A stretch of DNA of 64,000 nt. Source: Nitrospira sp. CR1.2. GTDB lineage: Bacteria > Nitrospirota > Nitrospiria > Nitrospirales > Nitrospiraceae. Numbering within the stretch: position 1 is the stretch's first letter; each line of letters starts with the position of its first letter. Below, in pieces: positions 50,005 through 59,162 of this stretch. The notes beneath the pieces were generated by a model. It was given only the letters and a program-made list of their open reading frames with translations, had not been told where the DNA came from and did not search any database. Location: contig WIAG01000001.1 in assembly GCA_014055495.1 (NCBI GenBank), forward strand, positions 1-64,000, written 5' to 3'. The position numbers and the translations under genes were made by a program.

Positions 50005-51227
50005 CCTTCCCGGCGACGCCGATGGGCGTCTCGTTTCAACCACCACATCCGCAACGCCGTTGCGTACAGCAATAGCGGCATGAGCCCGGCGGCGAGGATG
50101 AGCCAGCGGCCGATCAATCCCAACGCTTCGCCGTTATGCAGCGGGAACAGCCAGGCGAGAAACGTTTCCCCGCCGGTGAACTCCCGCCAGTCCTGCGCCC
50201 GCAGCACCGCGCCGCTGTATTGATCGATCCAGACTTCGGTTTGCCCACCTGCCTCACGGACCTCTTCCGGTTGTCTGAGCCCGACGGAATAACTGTCCCG
50301 CTCATGCTGCGGCAGGCCCATCCACATCGGACGAGCATCGGGGAAGGCGGCGTGGGCGATCGCGACGGCCTGTTCCGGTAGAATTTTCGACACCCCAGCG
50401 GTGAACTCGGACCGCGGTTGATTCTCTGGTCCGGTCTCTCGAACAGGCGAGAACCATTGCACGACCGTGGTGACGGCGTCGGGAAACTCCAAATAGAATC
50501 CCGTCAGGGCCAACAGCGCGAGGAGCGTCGCTCCGACCAGGCCGGTGAGCTTATGCAGGTCATAGTGTTTCCGGATGAGGCTCCCGTCGGCCTGAAACGT
50601 CAAGGCACGACGGAGCTTTCCCGGACTCGGCCACCAGAGATAAAGGCCGCTTCCGATCGAGAGGAGAAGCAAGAGGGCCAGGATGCCGACGAAGACCTCG
50701 CCCGGTTTTCCCAGGAGCAGTTCTTGATGTAGTTCGTAGATGAACGAGACGAAGAAGTTGCCCCATTGCCGGTCGCTGAGGGGGCGGGCAGTCGAAGGAT
50801 CGACGGCGACGACATGCCAGCGCTCTTCGGGAGCGGCGGCAGCAGGATCCTTGAACCAGGCATGGAACGTATCCCGTTCGTGGAGCGGAAAGATCAGGGT
50901 ATCTGGAGGAGACCAATCCGGATGTGCCGTCCTGGCCCCCGCGACGATGTCGCTCAGCGGTTGATCGGTTCCGACCGTTCGGATCACCTGCTCCGGATTC
51001 AGCCATTCATCGAGGGTCTTGTAGAACACCAGCAGGCTGCCGGTCAGGCTGGTCAGGACGAACAGCGCCCCTCCAAACAAACCCACGTACAAGTGGAGGC
51101 GGAGCCAGAGTTTTTTCCATGCACGGCGGGACGAGGAAGGCGCGTCGGCGACAGGGGCCGGATGCCCAGCGGTCGGCCGTTGCGCCCCCGAACGAGGCCG
51201 GACCGGTTTGAGTTCTTGTACGATCAT
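50001..51227 (-). CDS. PepSY-domain transmembrane protein (iron-regulated, PiuB-like)
   Basis: The 408-aa protein has four to five membrane helices: KLWLRLHLYVGLFGGALFVL, a pair around VFVGILALLLLLSIGSGLY, LTGLVGATLLALLALTGFY and LIGRWLILAAGLMPLLLYA. Conserved His residues (LRLHLYVG, YELHQELLL, HYDLHKLTG) could bind haem, as proposed for this family. Such proteins are often co-regulated with siderophore receptors and may reduce ferric siderophores at the inner membrane. It lies just upstream of receptor 4 on the same strand but its gene runs toward fur, tail to tail. That function is inferred from the family. Confidence 0.85.
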   Translation of the reverse strand: MIVQELKPVRPRSGAQRPTAGHPAPVADAPSSSRRAWKKLWLRLHLYVGLFGGALFVLTSLTGSLLVFYKTLDEWLNPEQVIRTVGTDQPLSDIVAGARTAHPDWSPPDTLIFPLHERDTFHAWFKDPAAAAPEERWHVVAVDPSTARPLSDRQWGNFFVSFIYELHQELLLGKPGEVFVGILALLLLLSIGSGLYLWWPSPGKLRRALTFQADGSLIRKHYDLHKLTGLVGATLLALLALTGFYLEFPDAVTTVVQWFSPVRETGPENQPRSEFTAGVSKILPEQAVAIAHAAFPDARPMWMGLPQHERDSYSVGLRQPEEVREAGGQTEVWIDQYSGAVLRAQDWREFTGGETFLAWLFPLHNGEALGLIGRWLILAAGLMPLLLYATALRMWWLKRDAHRRRREG

Positions 51228-51398
51228 ATCGTCCCTTCGTCGCGGTGTTTGTGCTCATTGATGCCGGAGCGGCACACGAAGCCGGAGCACCTGCGTCGGT
51301 CCTACTATATGAGACGTACGACGGGCCGGAAACCACACCTGACCGAATGGATGCGACCTCGTCGGTTCACGCGGTCGTGGTGATTGGGTAAGAGGGGA

Positions 51399-51433
51399 GA
51401 CCCCCCGTCCGACCAAGCGGCGGACGAGGGGTC
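51399..51433 (-). terminator. Hairpin after receptor 4
   Basis: GACCCCCCGTCCG (51399-51411) pairs with CGGACGAGGGGTC (51421-51433) at 12 of 13 positions around a 9-nt loop. It begins 14 nt after the receptor stop at 51447. No long U-tract follows on the - strand, so termination may be incomplete or Rho-assisted. Confidence 0.65.
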
Positions 51434-51446
51434 ACGTGGGGGGAGT

Positions 51447-54035
51447 CTAGAACGTCCACTTGGCGCCGGCTTGCCAGAGCGCCGGGAGGCCGGGGTAGAT
51501 GCCGCGGGTCCGATCCATGATGGTGGCTTGATCCAGCATGTTCTTGGCGACGAAGAAGAAGGTCGTGTTGATCTTCTTCACATACTGGTTGACCGAGGCG
51601 TTCATCATGCACCATCCCCGGACCATACCCCGTTGTCCGTTTGCCGTCGGGGCGACGAGGTTCCGGTCATCCCCGAATTGATCGCTGATGCACTGCGCTT
51701 CCAACCTGGCATTGAACGTGCCGAGGCCGAATGCCCGGTTGGTATACCCGATTCCCGCCGTCAGCAGATGTTTGGGCGAGTAGGGGAGCCGGTTGCCGCT
51801 CACGCTCACGACCGCCGCCTCCGTGGGGAGGAGCGCCGCACCGGTGATCGAGCTGTTGCGCGTACCGATGAACTCGGCCTGTGCCACCCAGGTGTAGTTC
51901 AGATCGAGGGTCACATCCTGCTCCTTGTCTCGCCCCTTGAATGCATCCCATAGGTCCAAGCTGCTGGCGAACTCGATGCCCCGATGCCTGGTTTCCCCCG
52001 CGCTGGTCAGGGTGGCGCCGGTGCCGCCTGCTGCCGACTGCGAGATGATCTGGTTGTCGAAGTCCATCTGGAAAAGGGTGAATTCATACCCGGCCCAGTG
52101 CGCCAGGTTGCCTCTGGTCCCCAATTCGTAGGTCCAGCTCAATTCCGGTCCCAGGTCGACGACGGCTCCGGTGCCGGTGATGGCATCGGAAATCTGCGGC
52201 GGCGACATGCCGCGATGTGCGCCGAAGAAGAACGTGTGGTTTTTGAACGGTGCGTAGGTGACGCCGACTCCCGGCAGGACTTCGGTAAAATTCGCCTTCC
52301 CGAAGGACCCGTTGCCGTTGTTCGAGAGCCGATTGTATTGGTCGTAATTGATGTGCTCGACGCGCACGCCGGGCGTGATCGTGAATTTGCCGAAAATCAG
52401 ACGTTCCTGGAAGAACAGCGCATAGGCGTTGGTCGTCCGCAGGTTGTTTTCGTTCAAACAGGTGGAGCCGGCTACGGCCAGAAAACAGCTTGAGGTGACG
52501 CCGATACCGGATCCCGTATTGCGGAGTTGCTTCCGATCCGATTCCTCAAACATGTAGCGCGCGCCGAAATCGGCCGTTGCATTGACTCCGAGAATCGAGT
52601 GATCGTACTTGAAACGCGATTCGACCCCGTAGACCCAGTATTCCCGTTCATTGGTGAACCGCGCATCACCGGGGACAGCACCGAAGGCGGTGGCGGGAAT
52701 GGCGTTCCCGAACTGCAAGGCGCCGTTGAGGCTCCCGTCGGCGTTGACTCCTTGCGTCGTCTGTCTCGTCCAGTCGCGGGACATGTAATGACCGAAGAAG
52801 TTGGTGGTCGACGTCAAGTTGGCGGTGAACATGTGGTTGACCGCCACGTGCGCGCCCATGCGACGGAAATCGAAGTGATCGTTCTTGAAGAGGGTCTGCC
52901 TATCCTGGCCCCGTGGCGAGCCCCATTCGGATTCGGTCAGCCCCTGGTAGCCGATGCCGGAATCCTCGCGGTAGTAATTGAACTTCGCCATGATCTGAGT
53001 CCGGTCGCTCAGCTCCTGGACGGTTTTGAAGGTGATGTCGTCCACTTTGGCCCGGACATTGGTGAACCGCGGGGTGTCGCTCTGATAGTGGGTATAGTCC
53101 ACCATGTAGCCGCTTTTGCCCCAGGTGCCTCCATAGTCGAAGTGGGTGTTGAAGTAGTTGTTGTTGCCGCCCCAAAATTGAAAATTGCCTTCCGGCTTGG
53201 CGGACGGCATACGGGTGATGAAGTTCATGACGCCGCCGATGGTTTGCGGCCCGTAGAGCAACTGCCCGCTTCCCTTTAAGACCTCGATCCGATCGAAACG
53301 AAAGATCGGGGGAAAGTAATACGACGAGGGATCGGCGTAGGGCATCATCATGATCGGCACGCCGTCTTCCATGATGTGCACTTTGCGGCTCCTGGTGGGG
53401 TCCAACCCTCGGATACCGATGTTGGGACGGATGCCCAATCCGTCTTCATCCCGGACATGCACGCCCGGCACTTCGCGCAGGGCTTCATTGATGGTCAGAC
53501 GATGGTTTTGTTCGATAGTCTCCTTGGTAATCACACGACCCGAGCCGGGAATGTAATCGAGGGCGTTCTCGGACGTGCCGATGATTTCGACCAGCGGCAC
53601 CTTGACCGCTTCTTCCGCGCCTGAGGCCGCCGCCGGTTCCTCGGGGCCGAGGGTGCCCGCGGCGACCGCCGGTGCCGCCGCGGCAGACGAGGCGCCGGAA
53701 GTCGCAGCCCGCTCCAACACGACCGTTCCGTCGTCGGCTGTGTAGTAGGCCAGTCCGGTTCCCTTGAGCATGAGCGACAGGGCGTCCCTGGATGCGTATC
53801 GGCCTATGACACCCTCTGATTGCTCGGACTGGATCAATTCCGCCCGGTGAATGAATCGAATCCCGCTCTGATCACGAAAAACACGCAACGCCTGGCTGAG
53901 CGGTTGCGGGGGGATGTTGAATTCAACCGGCTCTTCCCGCAAGGCGGGCTCCTCGGCGGCAACCGTGCCGTAAAAGCCGGCACCGACACCCAGCGCGCAC
54001 AGGAGGACCAGGATCATCCTCGGTATGACGTACAT
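51447..54035 (-). CDS. TonB-dependent receptor, FecA-like, with signalling domain (unit 4)
   Basis: This 862-aa receptor starts after AAAGGAGAGGTT. Signal peptide (MILVLLCALGVGAGFYG), STN domain (FNIPPQPLSQALRVFRDQS), then VKVPLVEIIGTSENAL, and a plug whose wording matches the ferric-dicitrate receptor FecA (IRPNIGIRGLDPTRSRKVHI, MEDGVPIMM, LYGPQTIGGVMNFITR). The barrel ends in GAKWTF. Unlike the other four receptors it lacks the VKVPEIVVKD form and is more distant. Ferric citrate or a related carboxylate complex is a reasonable substrate guess. A perfect inverted repeat lies 83-111 nt upstream of the start. Confidence 0.92.
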   Translation of the reverse strand: MYVIPRMILVLLCALGVGAGFYGTVAAEEPALREEPVEFNIPPQPLSQALRVFRDQSGIRFIHRAELIQSEQSEGVIGRYASRDALSLMLKGTGLAYYTADDGTVVLERAATSGASSAAAAPAVAAGTLGPEEPAAASGAEEAVKVPLVEIIGTSENALDYIPGSGRVITKETIEQNHRLTINEALREVPGVHVRDEDGLGIRPNIGIRGLDPTRSRKVHIMEDGVPIMMMPYADPSSYYFPPIFRFDRIEVLKGSGQLLYGPQTIGGVMNFITRMPSAKPEGNFQFWGGNNNYFNTHFDYGGTWGKSGYMVDYTHYQSDTPRFTNVRAKVDDITFKTVQELSDRTQIMAKFNYYREDSGIGYQGLTESEWGSPRGQDRQTLFKNDHFDFRRMGAHVAVNHMFTANLTSTTNFFGHYMSRDWTRQTTQGVNADGSLNGALQFGNAIPATAFGAVPGDARFTNEREYWVYGVESRFKYDHSILGVNATADFGARYMFEESDRKQLRNTGSGIGVTSSCFLAVAGSTCLNENNLRTTNAYALFFQERLIFGKFTITPGVRVEHINYDQYNRLSNNGNGSFGKANFTEVLPGVGVTYAPFKNHTFFFGAHRGMSPPQISDAITGTGAVVDLGPELSWTYELGTRGNLAHWAGYEFTLFQMDFDNQIISQSAAGGTGATLTSAGETRHRGIEFASSLDLWDAFKGRDKEQDVTLDLNYTWVAQAEFIGTRNSSITGAALLPTEAAVVSVSGNRLPYSPKHLLTAGIGYTNRAFGLGTFNARLEAQCISDQFGDDRNLVAPTANGQRGMVRGWCMMNASVNQYVKKINTTFFFVAKNMLDQATIMDRTRGIYPGLPALWQAGAKWTF

Positions 54036-54117
54036 AACCTCTCCTTTCTACGAATACAGCATGCGAGTGAATCACGACACACAAAGGACGATCCGAAAGG
54101 GTCCGATTCCCTACTGC

Positions 54118-54146
54118 TTGAGAATATTTTGTGCGATCATTCTCAA
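54118..54146. promoter_or_regulatory. Fur-box-like inverted repeat upstream of receptor 4
   Basis: TTGAGAAT (54118-54125) and ATTCTCAA (54139-54146) form perfect 8-bp arms with a 13-nt spacer. The half-sites equal the TGAGAAT/ATTCTCA elements of Fur boxes, and the spacing fits a 6-6-1-6-6 hexamer layout. It lies between the fecR stop and the receptor start, so the receptor may have its own iron-repressed promoter. Confidence 0.65.
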
Positions 54147-54204
54147 AACGGTTGAGGAGCGGGTGGAGCGGAGCGTCGCAGATGGCTCGTTGCGGAAACA
54201 GGGG

Positions 54205-55215
54205 TCAGCGCGTAAGGATCGTGAGGTAGGGCATCAACTGGATCGTGCGAAACGGGGCGGCTCGTTGCAGCAGGGCGAGGGATTGGACGGGATCGTCCAA
54301 GGAAACGCTCCCCGACAACTGCTGGGCACGAAGGCGAGCGTCGACAATGAACAGGGTATCGCCGCGATACCGGTTCAATTCCGTGACGATTTCTTGGAGC
54401 GGCATCTGGTCGAAGACCAGCTCATGCCGGCGCCAGGCGGTGACGCCGGGGAGGCTGACGGGTTCGGGGTGCGTGACCCGTCCTCCGTCCTCGATGATGA
54501 TGCGGGAGCCGGCGTGCACGTCGACCGAGTGATCGCGGCGTAGGACGCGGACCGTGCCATCCAAGACGCTGATGACGGTGTCACGCCCATGGCGGTCGAT
54601 ATTAAATACCGTGCCGATCGCTCGAACCACGCCGCTGCCGACGGCCACTTCGAAGGGGCGGACGGGGTCATGTGCGACCTCGAACAGAGCTTCCCCTTGC
54701 TTCAGCGACAGGCTGCGACGGTCGGGTGTGAGCGACACGGACAACGCCGATTGTGTGTTGAGGTGCACGACGGAGCCATCGGCTAGCGACAGCGATGTCT
54801 GTTCTCCCGGACGGGTATGGTAATCGGCCAGCCAGTAGTCGACGCTGGGCCACAGGCTGAATCCGAGGGTCGCTAGGAGCAGGCTGGCGGCAACGGCCAT
54901 TCCCCACCCGCGCCACCGAGAGGGGAGCGGTGGTGAACTCGGTACCGAGAGAGATTCATTGGGGGAGCGATGCGCTGTGACGGGCGAATCGCGCTGGACC
55001 TGGCCGGCCAGGCGATTCAGTGTCTGCCAGAAGTGTTCGGCCTGTCTGAACTGCGCCTCATGCGCAGGGTCACTGGTTCGCCAGGCGGAAAACTCCCGTC
55101 GCTCCTCTTCCGTCATCATTCCGGAATGAATGCGGAGCAGCCATGCATTCGCGTCCTCCCAAGCACGCTCTGCCGTGAGACGTTGGGATGACTCGATGTC
55201 GTCAGGGTGGGGCAT
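54205..55215 (-). CDS. fecR: FecR-type anti-sigma factor (unit 4)
   Basis: This 336-aa protein has the N-terminal domain (EDANAWLLRIHSGMMTEEE, SAWRTSDPAHEAQFRQAEHFW), a membrane helix (GMAVAASLLLATLGFSLW), the FecR domain (LSLADGSVVHLNTQSALSV, AIGTVFNIDRHGRD) and a C-terminal part (LSGSVSLDDPVQSLALLQ). It follows its sigma gene by 79 nt. The receptor start is 169 nt downstream, with the Fur-like repeat in between. Confidence 0.92.
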   Translation of the reverse strand: MPHPDDIESSQRLTAERAWEDANAWLLRIHSGMMTEEERREFSAWRTSDPAHEAQFRQAEHFWQTLNRLAGQVQRDSPVTAHRSPNESLSVPSSPPLPSRWRGWGMAVAASLLLATLGFSLWPSVDYWLADYHTRPGEQTSLSLADGSVVHLNTQSALSVSLTPDRRSLSLKQGEALFEVAHDPVRPFEVAVGSGVVRAIGTVFNIDRHGRDTVISVLDGTVRVLRRDHSVDVHAGSRIIIEDGGRVTHPEPVSLPGVTAWRRHELVFDQMPLQEIVTELNRYRGDTLFIVDARLRAQQLSGSVSLDDPVQSLALLQRAAPFRTIQLMPYLTILTR

Positions 55216-55294
55216 GATCCGTCCGGCTGTCCTGTCACGCGGCGGCGGTCTCTGAGAATAGTCCGATTACGAGGACGACTCAAGGGCGGTTCAT

Positions 55295-55897
55295 TCACTG
55301 GTGGTGGATTAGGTGCAGCGCCTCAAACCGGGCCCGGCAGTACCTCATAGCTTTTGTGAGGTGGTGCTCGACGGTTTTGACGGAAATGTTGAGCTCTCGG
55401 GCAATGTCCAGATAGCTCTTCTGCTCGAATTTGAACATGATAAATACGGCCCTCCGTTTGGGCGGCATGCTGTCGATGGCGTGAAGTAGCGAAGCCAATC
55501 GGTGTTTGGCATCAACGGTCGTCTCAGCATCCGGTGCATCCGTCGGGAGGGTCACGGCCTGGTCCAGCGGAGTGGACCGCAAGGTGGCGCGTTCCTGTCC
55601 TCGCAAATAATCGATGGCCAGGTGTTTGGCGGTGGTGTAGAGAAAGCTGCGCGGGTTTCTCACGCTCTCGGGGTTCGTCAGGGTGACGATACGCAGATAG
55701 AGTTCCTGCACCAAATCCGCTGCTGCCGACGGACACCTGACCTTCCAGGTAAAAAAGCGCAACAACTCATTCTGCTCGATTCGAACAAAATCGATCAACG
55801 TGTCAAGCGAGACGGTCGACGTCTGAGCCTTCTCGTCCACGGTTGGGCAGGCCAGGCTGAGGGGGCCAAGGTCTGGACGTTCCGACCAGTCAGACAT
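55295..55897 (-). CDS. FecI-type ECF RNA polymerase sigma factor (unit 4)
   Basis: The start at 55897 (MSDWSERPDLG) is preferred because TAAGGA lies 7 nt upstream; the open frame extends to 55945. This gives 200 aa with an N-terminal extension of about 40 residues before region 2 (AADLVQELYLRIVTL, SFLYTTAKHLAIDYLR). Region 4 (MPPKRRAVFIMFKFEQKSY, RELNISVKTVEHHLTKAM) carries the helix-turn-helix. It heads the sigma-fecR-receptor unit 4. Confidence 0.9.
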   Translation of the reverse strand: MSDWSERPDLGPLSLACPTVDEKAQTSTVSLDTLIDFVRIEQNELLRFFTWKVRCPSAAADLVQELYLRIVTLTNPESVRNPRSFLYTTAKHLAIDYLRGQERATLRSTPLDQAVTLPTDAPDAETTVDAKHRLASLLHAIDSMPPKRRAVFIMFKFEQKSYLDIARELNISVKTVEHHLTKAMRYCRARFEALHLIHHQ

Positions 55898-56108
55898 GTG
55901 AATCCTTACGACGCATGTAGGTTCGCTCAGAATATGTGTCGCCAAATATCCGAATCACAGCCGGCTGACCCTACCAGACGCAGAGAGACAGGGTGAATGT
56001 TCGAATTCCGGAAATGCTGCCGGTCTGCCCTATGAAGGTATGGTTCCGGCGATCTCATACGTCGTACTTGTAGGAGATGATTGCCCTGCGCCGTTGGACC
56101 ATCACGTT

Positions 56109-56282
56109 ATGAACCCTACCTCACGAGTCCCATCTTCCGGTCAGGACGTACGGTGCGTCTGCGGCCGACTCACGGCTCGCCTCGAAAAACGGGGTCTGGT
56201 CGTGAAGTGTCACCGTTGCGGGGAATTGGTGGTGATTTCCCACGCCGATCTCAAGGCTCAACTTAAGCAAGCGGCCCGGTAG
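56109..56282 (+). CDS. Small Com-like zinc-ribbon protein
   Basis: Starting at the ATG at 56109, 57 residues carry CVCG and, 14 residues on, CHRCGELV, a CxC/CxxC zinc ribbon like that of the Com translational activator of phage Mu-type mom genes. Longer starts to 56040 exist but add unrelated residues and lack a good ribosome site. It stands alone on the + strand, divergent from sigma factor 4 and convergent with receptor 5. It may be a phage relic or a small nucleic-acid-binding regulator; nothing else phage-like is present. Confidence 0.65.
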   Translation: MNPTSRVPSSGQDVRCVCGRLTARLEKRGLVVKCHRCGELVVISHADLKAQLKQAAR

Positions 56283-56341
56283 CCCATTCAACAGAAAGAT
56301 TCCGGCGTGTGTAAGGCGTTCCCTGTCTCCGCGTACATATG

Positions 56342-56374
56342 CGAGGCGCGCACCCTTTTCAGGCGCGCGCCTCG
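56342..56374. terminator. Bidirectional hairpin between Com-like gene and receptor 5
   Basis: CGAGGCGCGC (56342-56351) and GCGCGCCTCG (56365-56374) are perfect 10-bp arms around a 13-nt loop. It lies between two converging genes (stops at 56282 and 56402). No U-tract is adjacent, but strength and position fit a shared terminator. Confidence 0.65.
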
Positions 56375-56401
56375 AGGAGAAGGCCCACGGTATTGTCCCG
56401 A

Positions 56402-58978
56402 TCAGTGAAACTCGAATTTGAGTGATCCGATGGCCGTAAAGGGCGCGCCGGTGTAGACAATTTCCCGGAAGTTCTGCGCACCGCTGAAATAACGGTGGTC
56501 GAGTACGTTGGTAAAGTTGATGGCCGCGAGCAGGTTGGTCTTGTTGAAGAACTCCTGCTTGCGATAGTAGAGCGCGGCGTCCATCCGGACATACCCGGCC
56601 ATCTCGAATGGTGCCTGGCAATTGGCGGGGTCCTGACATTGGAAAATCCCGTTCCGTTTGCCTTGCGCGTACATCCCAATACCGGCGCCGAATCCCTGCG
56701 CGATGCCTTCCTGGAAGAAGTAGGTGGTCCACAAGCTTCCCTGATGCAGGGCGCTGTTCGGCGCGCGGCTGCCTTCGGCGAAGAGCAGATCCTTCGTCAC
56801 ACGCGTGTCGATGTAGGCATAGTTCGCGATGATGTCCCACCCGGGCAGGATCTGTCCCGCGATGTCGAACTCCACACCCTTGCTGCGTTGTTCTCCTGTC
56901 GCAACGGAGAAGAAAAAGCCGTTGAGCGGATCGGCCGTCAGCACGTTCCTTTTCTTGATGTCGAACAGGGCGACCGTGGACCGTAACTTTCCTCCGAAGG
57001 CTTGGTACTTGATTCCGCCTTCATAGGATTTGCCGCGTTCCGGATTGAAGAGGGTACCGTTGATGCTTCGCGATCCGGCGCTCTGCGGAGCGAACGATTC
57101 CGTGTAGTTGGCAAACAACGTGATGGGCTTCACCGGTTGATAGGCAATGCCGACCGACGGGCTGAACGCCGTATCGGTTTGGCTGTTCTGGCTTCTGGTG
57201 GCGGTGAAATCGTCCGGATGATTGGTGATGGTTTGATCGAAGAGGTCGAACCGGCCGCCGAAGTGCACGTGCAGGTTCTCCAGCACATCGACTTGGTCGC
57301 CGAAGTACGCGCCGAGGATGTTGTTTTGCGTGCTGGCATCGCTGAATTTCGTCAGGGCCGGATTCAGAAACAGCCGATCGTTTGTATTGAAGATGTTGAT
57401 ATAGCTGAAGGCTCCGGGCGTGCTCGTGTCGCCGCCGAAATCTCCCGAGGCCGTGGCGGCTGAGTTTTCCCGGCCGAGTTCGATACCGATAATCGTCTTA
57501 TGTTTGATCGAGCCAGTGGTGAAATTGCCGTGGAGTTCGTTCTGCAAGTAGTGACTCTGGACCGTCGTCGGAATCTCATACCTGGCCAGATTCAAGATGC
57601 CGTCGCCTTCGGCTCCGACCAGGAAGTTGGATTCCAGGCTTGAGTAGCGGCCGCTGGTGACGGCGGTTCGGAAGGCGGTTCGCCACCGGAACAGGCTGCT
57701 GATGTCGTGCCAGAGGGTGATCGTTGCCTTCCCGTGATGGGTTTCCAGTTTGCGGGATGGATCGCCCAGGAAGCTGGAGACGGGAATCGGGGCGACTCCG
57801 TTGCCGAAGGCGACGAGGCCTCGATCGATCGGGGCCCTGTCGTACATATATTCGGCCTCGAAACGGAGGTTCGTGCGTGCACTCATCTCCCACCCGAAGG
57901 TCGGCGCGAGGAAAATACGTTCGGTGTTGACGCCGTCCCGGTAACTCCCCGCCGACTCGTACATGCCGTTGAAACGATAGGTGAGCGTCTTGCTCTCGTT
58001 CAGCGCTCCGCCCATATCGACCTGCGGGCGATAGAGACCGTAACTTCCGATGATCATCTCCGCTGAATAATAGGCATTCTTTAGCGGCGCTTTGGTGACT
58101 TGGTTGATGACACCGCCTGGATCCGAACGGCCATAGAGGTACGACGGCGGACCTTTGACGACCTCGACGCTCTCGATGTTGATGATGTCGCGTTGCGCAC
58201 GGGAGCTGAATGTACTGTCGTCGCGGAACCCGTTTTTGAACACGTTGAGTTCCGAGGCGAACCCGCGAATCATGAAGGTGCCGCCTTGACCGCCCTGTGT
58301 GCTGGACTGTGAGACGCCGCTGACGTTCCGGAGGGCTTCGCTGAAACGGATCACTTTCTGATCGTCCAGGGCTTGCCGGGTGACCACTTCGACCGAGCGC
58401 GGTGTGTCGTGGATCGGCGCCGGAATACGTGTGGCCGTCGAGGACTCGTCCACCGCGTACCCACGATCTTCGACTTCCTTCACCACGATTTCCGGCACTT
58501 TCACGGGCTTCGACGCAGGCTGAACCTGGGTGTTGGGATTGGCGGGCTCGGGTGATGCCGCTTGGGCCACGGGTGACGGAGGGAGCGGCGTCACAGCGAC
58601 CGGTTCCAAGGTCATGGTGCGGGAGTCGGTCGATCGATGGCTGAGACCGGTTCCTGCCAAGAGGATCGTCAAGGCTTCCTCGGGTGTGTGGCGACCGGAG
58701 ACTCCATTGGTCGTCTTGCCTTCCGCGATCTCCGAAGGAACCAACAGACGATAGTTTGCCTGATCGGCGAACGAGGTGATGGCGGAACCCAGCGGCTGTG
58801 GCGGGATGTTGAATTCCGTCGCTTCCGTGGGCTCGCCGCTCGGCGATGCTTGTGCGAGCAGAAAGACCCGTGGTTCGTAGGCGGTCAGCCGTTCGTTGCC
58901 GGCCTCAGCCAGGTGGGCGGCCGACTGAAGCAGGACGGCCGACACCGCTGCGATGATGATGTGCCATGAAAGCTGCAT
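56402..58978 (-). CDS. TonB-dependent siderophore receptor with N-terminal signalling domain (unit 5)
   Basis: The ATG at 58978 (MQLSWHIIIAAVSAVLLQ) after AAGGGGGGAATC gives 858 aa; 49 upstream codons are unsupported. STN domain (FNIPPQPLGSAITSFADQA), VKVPEIVVKEV, plug (TPRSVEVVTRQALDDQ, YGRSDPGGVINQVTKAP) and a barrel ending SLKFEFH follow. It matches receptor 1 (35089-37647) closely throughout, including KTLTYRFNGMYES, the PIDRG turn and the ending, so the two arose by duplication. Its substrate is probably a related ferric siderophore. Confidence 0.94.
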   Translation of the reverse strand: MQLSWHIIIAAVSAVLLQSAAHLAEAGNERLTAYEPRVFLLAQASPSGEPTEATEFNIPPQPLGSAITSFADQANYRLLVPSEIAEGKTTNGVSGRHTPEEALTILLAGTGLSHRSTDSRTMTLEPVAVTPLPPSPVAQAASPEPANPNTQVQPASKPVKVPEIVVKEVEDRGYAVDESSTATRIPAPIHDTPRSVEVVTRQALDDQKVIRFSEALRNVSGVSQSSTQGGQGGTFMIRGFASELNVFKNGFRDDSTFSSRAQRDIINIESVEVVKGPPSYLYGRSDPGGVINQVTKAPLKNAYYSAEMIIGSYGLYRPQVDMGGALNESKTLTYRFNGMYESAGSYRDGVNTERIFLAPTFGWEMSARTNLRFEAEYMYDRAPIDRGLVAFGNGVAPIPVSSFLGDPSRKLETHHGKATITLWHDISSLFRWRTAFRTAVTSGRYSSLESNFLVGAEGDGILNLARYEIPTTVQSHYLQNELHGNFTTGSIKHKTIIGIELGRENSAATASGDFGGDTSTPGAFSYINIFNTNDRLFLNPALTKFSDASTQNNILGAYFGDQVDVLENLHVHFGGRFDLFDQTITNHPDDFTATRSQNSQTDTAFSPSVGIAYQPVKPITLFANYTESFAPQSAGSRSINGTLFNPERGKSYEGGIKYQAFGGKLRSTVALFDIKKRNVLTADPLNGFFFSVATGEQRSKGVEFDIAGQILPGWDIIANYAYIDTRVTKDLLFAEGSRAPNSALHQGSLWTTYFFQEGIAQGFGAGIGMYAQGKRNGIFQCQDPANCQAPFEMAGYVRMDAALYYRKQEFFNKTNLLAAINFTNVLDHRYFSGAQNFREIVYTGAPFTAIGSLKFEFH

Positions 58979-59162
58979 GATTCCCCCCTTCCTGTCTCCA
59001 TGAAGCCGAAAGATATAGAAGAAGATCCGTCGATCGCGGACCGGCGCTCCATAGGGAAAGACGGACAGGGCCGAAAACCTTGCAGTGAAAAAATGCGGTC
59101 CGCGCGAAAAAATCCTACGGGACAATGCAGCGAAGGGGCGCAGAGTGTCGGGAGCGGCTGAG

